NCBI GenBank assembly: GCA_034675505.1
Contig: JAUCDD010000006.1
Location: forward strand, 47,613-111,612
Source of the DNA: Melaminivora sp034675505
GTDB taxonomy: Bacteria; Pseudomonadota; Gammaproteobacteria; Burkholderiales; Burkholderiaceae_C
Length of the DNA stretch: 64,000 nt
Direction of reading: 5' to 3'
Shown here: in pieces, positions 61,387 through 64,000 of the stretch
Layout: the number at the start of each line of letters is the position of its first letter
How positions within the stretch are numbered: position 1 is the first letter of the stretch
Program-made: the position numbers and the translations under genes
The notes under the pieces: generated by a model
Seen by the model: the letters and a program-made list of their open reading frames with translations, nothing else
Told to the model about the DNA's origin: nothing
The model's database searches: none

Positions 61387-63200
61387 ATCTTCCCGAACTC
61401 ACCCTGCCGCAAATGCTGCGCCAGCGCGCGCAGCAGGATGCGGGCCGCATCGCCATCCGGCGTAAGGACTTCGGCATCTGGAAGCCCTTCACCTGGGCCC
61501 AGTACTACCGCCGCGCCAGCCACTTCGGCCAGGGCCTGCTGGCGCTGGGCCTGCCTCCTGGCGGCCACGTCGGCGTGATTGCCGAGAACCGCATCGAATG
61601 GGTGGTCGCGCAGATGGGCGCGGGCCTGGTGGGCGGCATTACCGTGGGCGTCTATCCGACCAGCCCGTCCCCGGAGGTCGCCTACGCCGCTGTCGGCCAT
61701 GCCGACATAGACGTCATGGTCTGCGAGGACCAGGAGCAGACCGACAAGGTGCTGGAGGCGCTCGATCAGCTGCCGCGCCTGAAGAAAATCATCGTCATGG
61801 AGACCGAGGTGGGGGCGCAGCTTTGCCCCCGAGCAGCGCGCCTTGATCGTGCCCTTTGCCGAAGTGGAAAAAATGGGCGAGGCTGCGCACAGCCAGGCGC
61901 GCATCGACGAGCTATTGGCGCGGCAAAAGCTCGATGACATCGGCCTGATGATCTACACCTCGGGTTCCACCGGGGCTCCGAAGGGCGCCATGATCTCCTG
62001 GCGCAACATGCGCGGCGTGGTGCCGGGCATTGCCGAGCGGCTGCAGCTGACGGGCCATACCTCGCACCTGTCCTACCTGCCTCTCGTGCCACGTGGCCGA
62101 GCAGATGCTGACCACCTTCGTGCCGCTGTACCTGGGCTGCACGGTCAACTTCGGCGAATCCATCCGCACCGTGCAGGAGGACCTGCGCGAGGTCGCCCCC
62201 AGCATGTTCCTGGGCGTGCCGCGCATCTGGGAAAAGCTGCACTCGTCCATCACCATCAAGATGCAGGAGACCGGCCGCCTGCGCCGTGCGCTGTATGCGC
62301 GCGCCATGGCCGCCTGCGCGCCGCTGGCGGACAAGCCGCGCGAAGAGTGGAGCCTGGCCGAGCGCGCCAGCTACGGCGCGCACTACTGGCTGGGCGCCGC
62401 GCGCGCTGCAGAACTTCATCGGCCTGCGCCGCGCGCGCGTGGCGCTGACCGGCGCCGCGCCCATCGCGCCCGAGGTGGTGCGCTTTTTCCGCACCCTGGG
62501 CGTGCCGCTGGTGCGAGGTACTATGGCCTGACCGAATCCACCGGCATGGTGACGGGCCACCGGTTGTCCGCCGTCACCCCCGGCACCGTCGGCCCGGTGA
62601 TCGAGGGCGTGCGTTTTCGCATCGCGCCGGACACGGGCGAATTCCAGATCCAGGGCGAGATGGTCTTCGCCGGCTACTACAAGAACCCCGAGGCCACGGC
62701 GCAGACCATCCAGGACGGCTGGCTGCACACCGGCGACGTGGTGCGCGAGGAGGCCGGCGGGCAGCTCAAGATCGTCGATCGCCTCAAGGACATCATGATC
62801 ACCGCCGGCGGCACAGAACCTCACGCCCACCGAGATCGAGGGCGCCATGAAGGCCAGCCCCTTCATCAAGGAGTGCATCGTGATCGCCGACGGGCGCAAG
62901 TTCGTCTCGGCCCTGGTGCAGATCGACCTGGAGACCGTGGGCAAATGGGCCGAGGCGCGGCGCATCGCCTTCACGCACTTCCGCTCGCTGGTCGAGACGC
63001 CCGAGGTGCGCCAGCTGATCGAGGGCGAGGAGTGCGCCGGCGGCAACGCCCGCCTGGCGCAGGTGGCGCACATCCGCAAGTTCCACCTGCTCACCAAGGA
63101 GCTGGACCACGACGACGGCGAAGTCACCGCCACCATGAAGGTGCGCCGCGCGAGCATCTACAAGACCTACGCGGGCGAGATCGAGGCACTTTATGCATGA
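61383..63200 (+). pseudogene. Right-arm copy of the acyl-CoA ligase (at least six indels)
   Basis: Mirror copy of 42849-44654, 12 bases longer overall. Disruptions against the intact left copy are visible near 61687, 61805-61815, 62085, 62393-62400, 62510-62522, 62812 and 63028. It cannot encode the full enzyme as written. Confidence 0.82.
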
Positions 63201-63256
63201 ACGGGCCCTTTGCCGGCGTGGATCAACGGCTTTCAGCTATCAAATAAGGAGTTGAC

Positions 63257-64000
63257 ATGACCCCCGCCACGGCCGGCCACGCTGCGCCTGCACCCCTGCT
63301 CGTCCAGCGCACGGGCGGCCTGGTGACGCTGCAATTCAACCGCCCGCAGGCGCTGAACGCGCTCGACCTGCCGATGGCGCAGGCCTTCCTGGCAGCCATG
63401 CGCGGCATCGCGGCGGATGACGAGCGTGCGCGCCGTGCTGCTCAAGGGCGCAGGCCGGGTCTTCATGGCGGGGGGCGACCTGGCGTCGATGCGGGATGAC
63501 GTCGAGCAGGCCGCGCGCGAGCTCATCAGCACCATGAACCAGGCCCTGGCGCTGCTGCACGCGCTGGATGCGCCGGTGATGGCCCAGGTGCACGGCGCCG
63601 TGGCCGGCGGCGGCCTGTCGCTGGCGCTGATGTGCGACTTCGTGCTGGCGGCCGAGGGCACGAAGTTCGACATGGCCTACATCAACCTGGGCACCAACTG
63701 CGACCTGGGCGGCTCCTGGGCCCTGCCCCGGCTGGTAGGCCTGCGCCGGGCGCTGGAGATTTCGATGCTGGGCGACAGCTACGACGCGGACCAGGCCCTG
63801 CAGATGGGCCTGATCAACCGCGTCGTGCCCGGGCAGGAGCTGGACGCTACCTGCACGGCCCTGGCGACGCGCCTGGCCGCCGGCCCGACACGCGCCTACG
63901 GCCGCATGCGCCGCCTGATGCGCCAGAGCTTCGACCGCAGCCTGCCCGAGCAGCTGCAGGCCGAGCTGGACGGCTTCGCCGCGAGCGCGCGCACGGCGGA
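63257..64000 (+). pseudogene. Right-arm copy of the enoyl-CoA hydratase-like gene (one-base insertion, cut by window end)
   Basis: Mirror copy of 41989-42792, reaching the window edge. An extra G at about 63421 (GATGACGAGCGTG against GATGACAGCGTG) breaks the frame at residue 55; one further substitution gives FDMAYI for FNMAYI. Confidence 0.78.

Overview
The window is high-GC DNA from a betaproteobacterium, most likely the family Comamonadaceae (Acidovorax, Alicycliphilus and Melaminivora relatives). The evidence is very high GC coding sequence, Comamonadaceae-type gene neighbourhoods (RdgC, DUF3297, quinol NorB/NorR, Liv-type ABC clusters with an acyl-CoA ligase), and many copies of short intergenic repeats I associate with this family. 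No rRNA, tRNA, CRISPR array or intact insertion sequence was seen.

Positions 1 to about 42,000 are ordinary, tightly packed, apparently error-free chromosome. In order: a cut gene end and an XPD/DinG-type helicase; an amino-acid catabolism block (tyrosine phenol-lyase, saccharopine dehydrogenase-like protein, Lrp-type regulator, ALDH7-type aminoadipate-semialdehyde dehydrogenase); an anaerobic ribonucleotide reductase operon whose glycyl-radical domain is a separate 63-residue protein; a nitric oxide block (hemerythrin, quinol NorB, divergent NorR, with a good sigma-54 promoter and NorR-type sites); serine dehydratase; uvrA; small stress and housekeeping genes; a homoserine dehydrogenase gene behind a Thr-rich leader peptide and terminator (attenuation); dinG with a candidate LexA box; DAHP synthase; a large GGDEF/EAL protein; a DASS/TrkA-C transporter; PagL; a Spy-like protein; rdgC; a SpmA/SpmB-type membrane protein; and a VapBC toxin-antitoxin pair. 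Two intergenic elements at 36.4-36.6 kb and 40.6-40.8 kb each carry three DnaA-box-like 9-mers with identical spacing.

From about 42,050 to 64,000 the window is a giant inverted repeat folded about position 53,012. The left arm carries an enoyl-CoA hydratase-like gene, an acyl-CoA ligase, livF, livK, livM, livH and livG, a divergent TetR regulator, a small membrane protein and two glutathione S-transferases. The right arm is the same genes in reverse order and opposite strand. The 28-base centre and its flanks closely resemble the two strands of the Oxford Nanopore ligation adapter placed head to head. The arms differ by scattered, mostly frame-breaking indels that hit different genes in each arm, and taking the better version at each site restores every reading frame. 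The palindrome is therefore best read as a fold-back (template plus complement) nanopore chimera built into the contig, not a biological duplication. Sequence right of about 53,013 should not be treated as a second locus, and the true neighbour beyond about 52,990 is unknown.

The liv genes, acyl-CoA ligase and hydratase form one co-oriented set that probably imports and CoA-activates a branched-chain, aromatic or other carboxylic acid under control of the divergent TetR protein; the substrate cannot be told from sequence.
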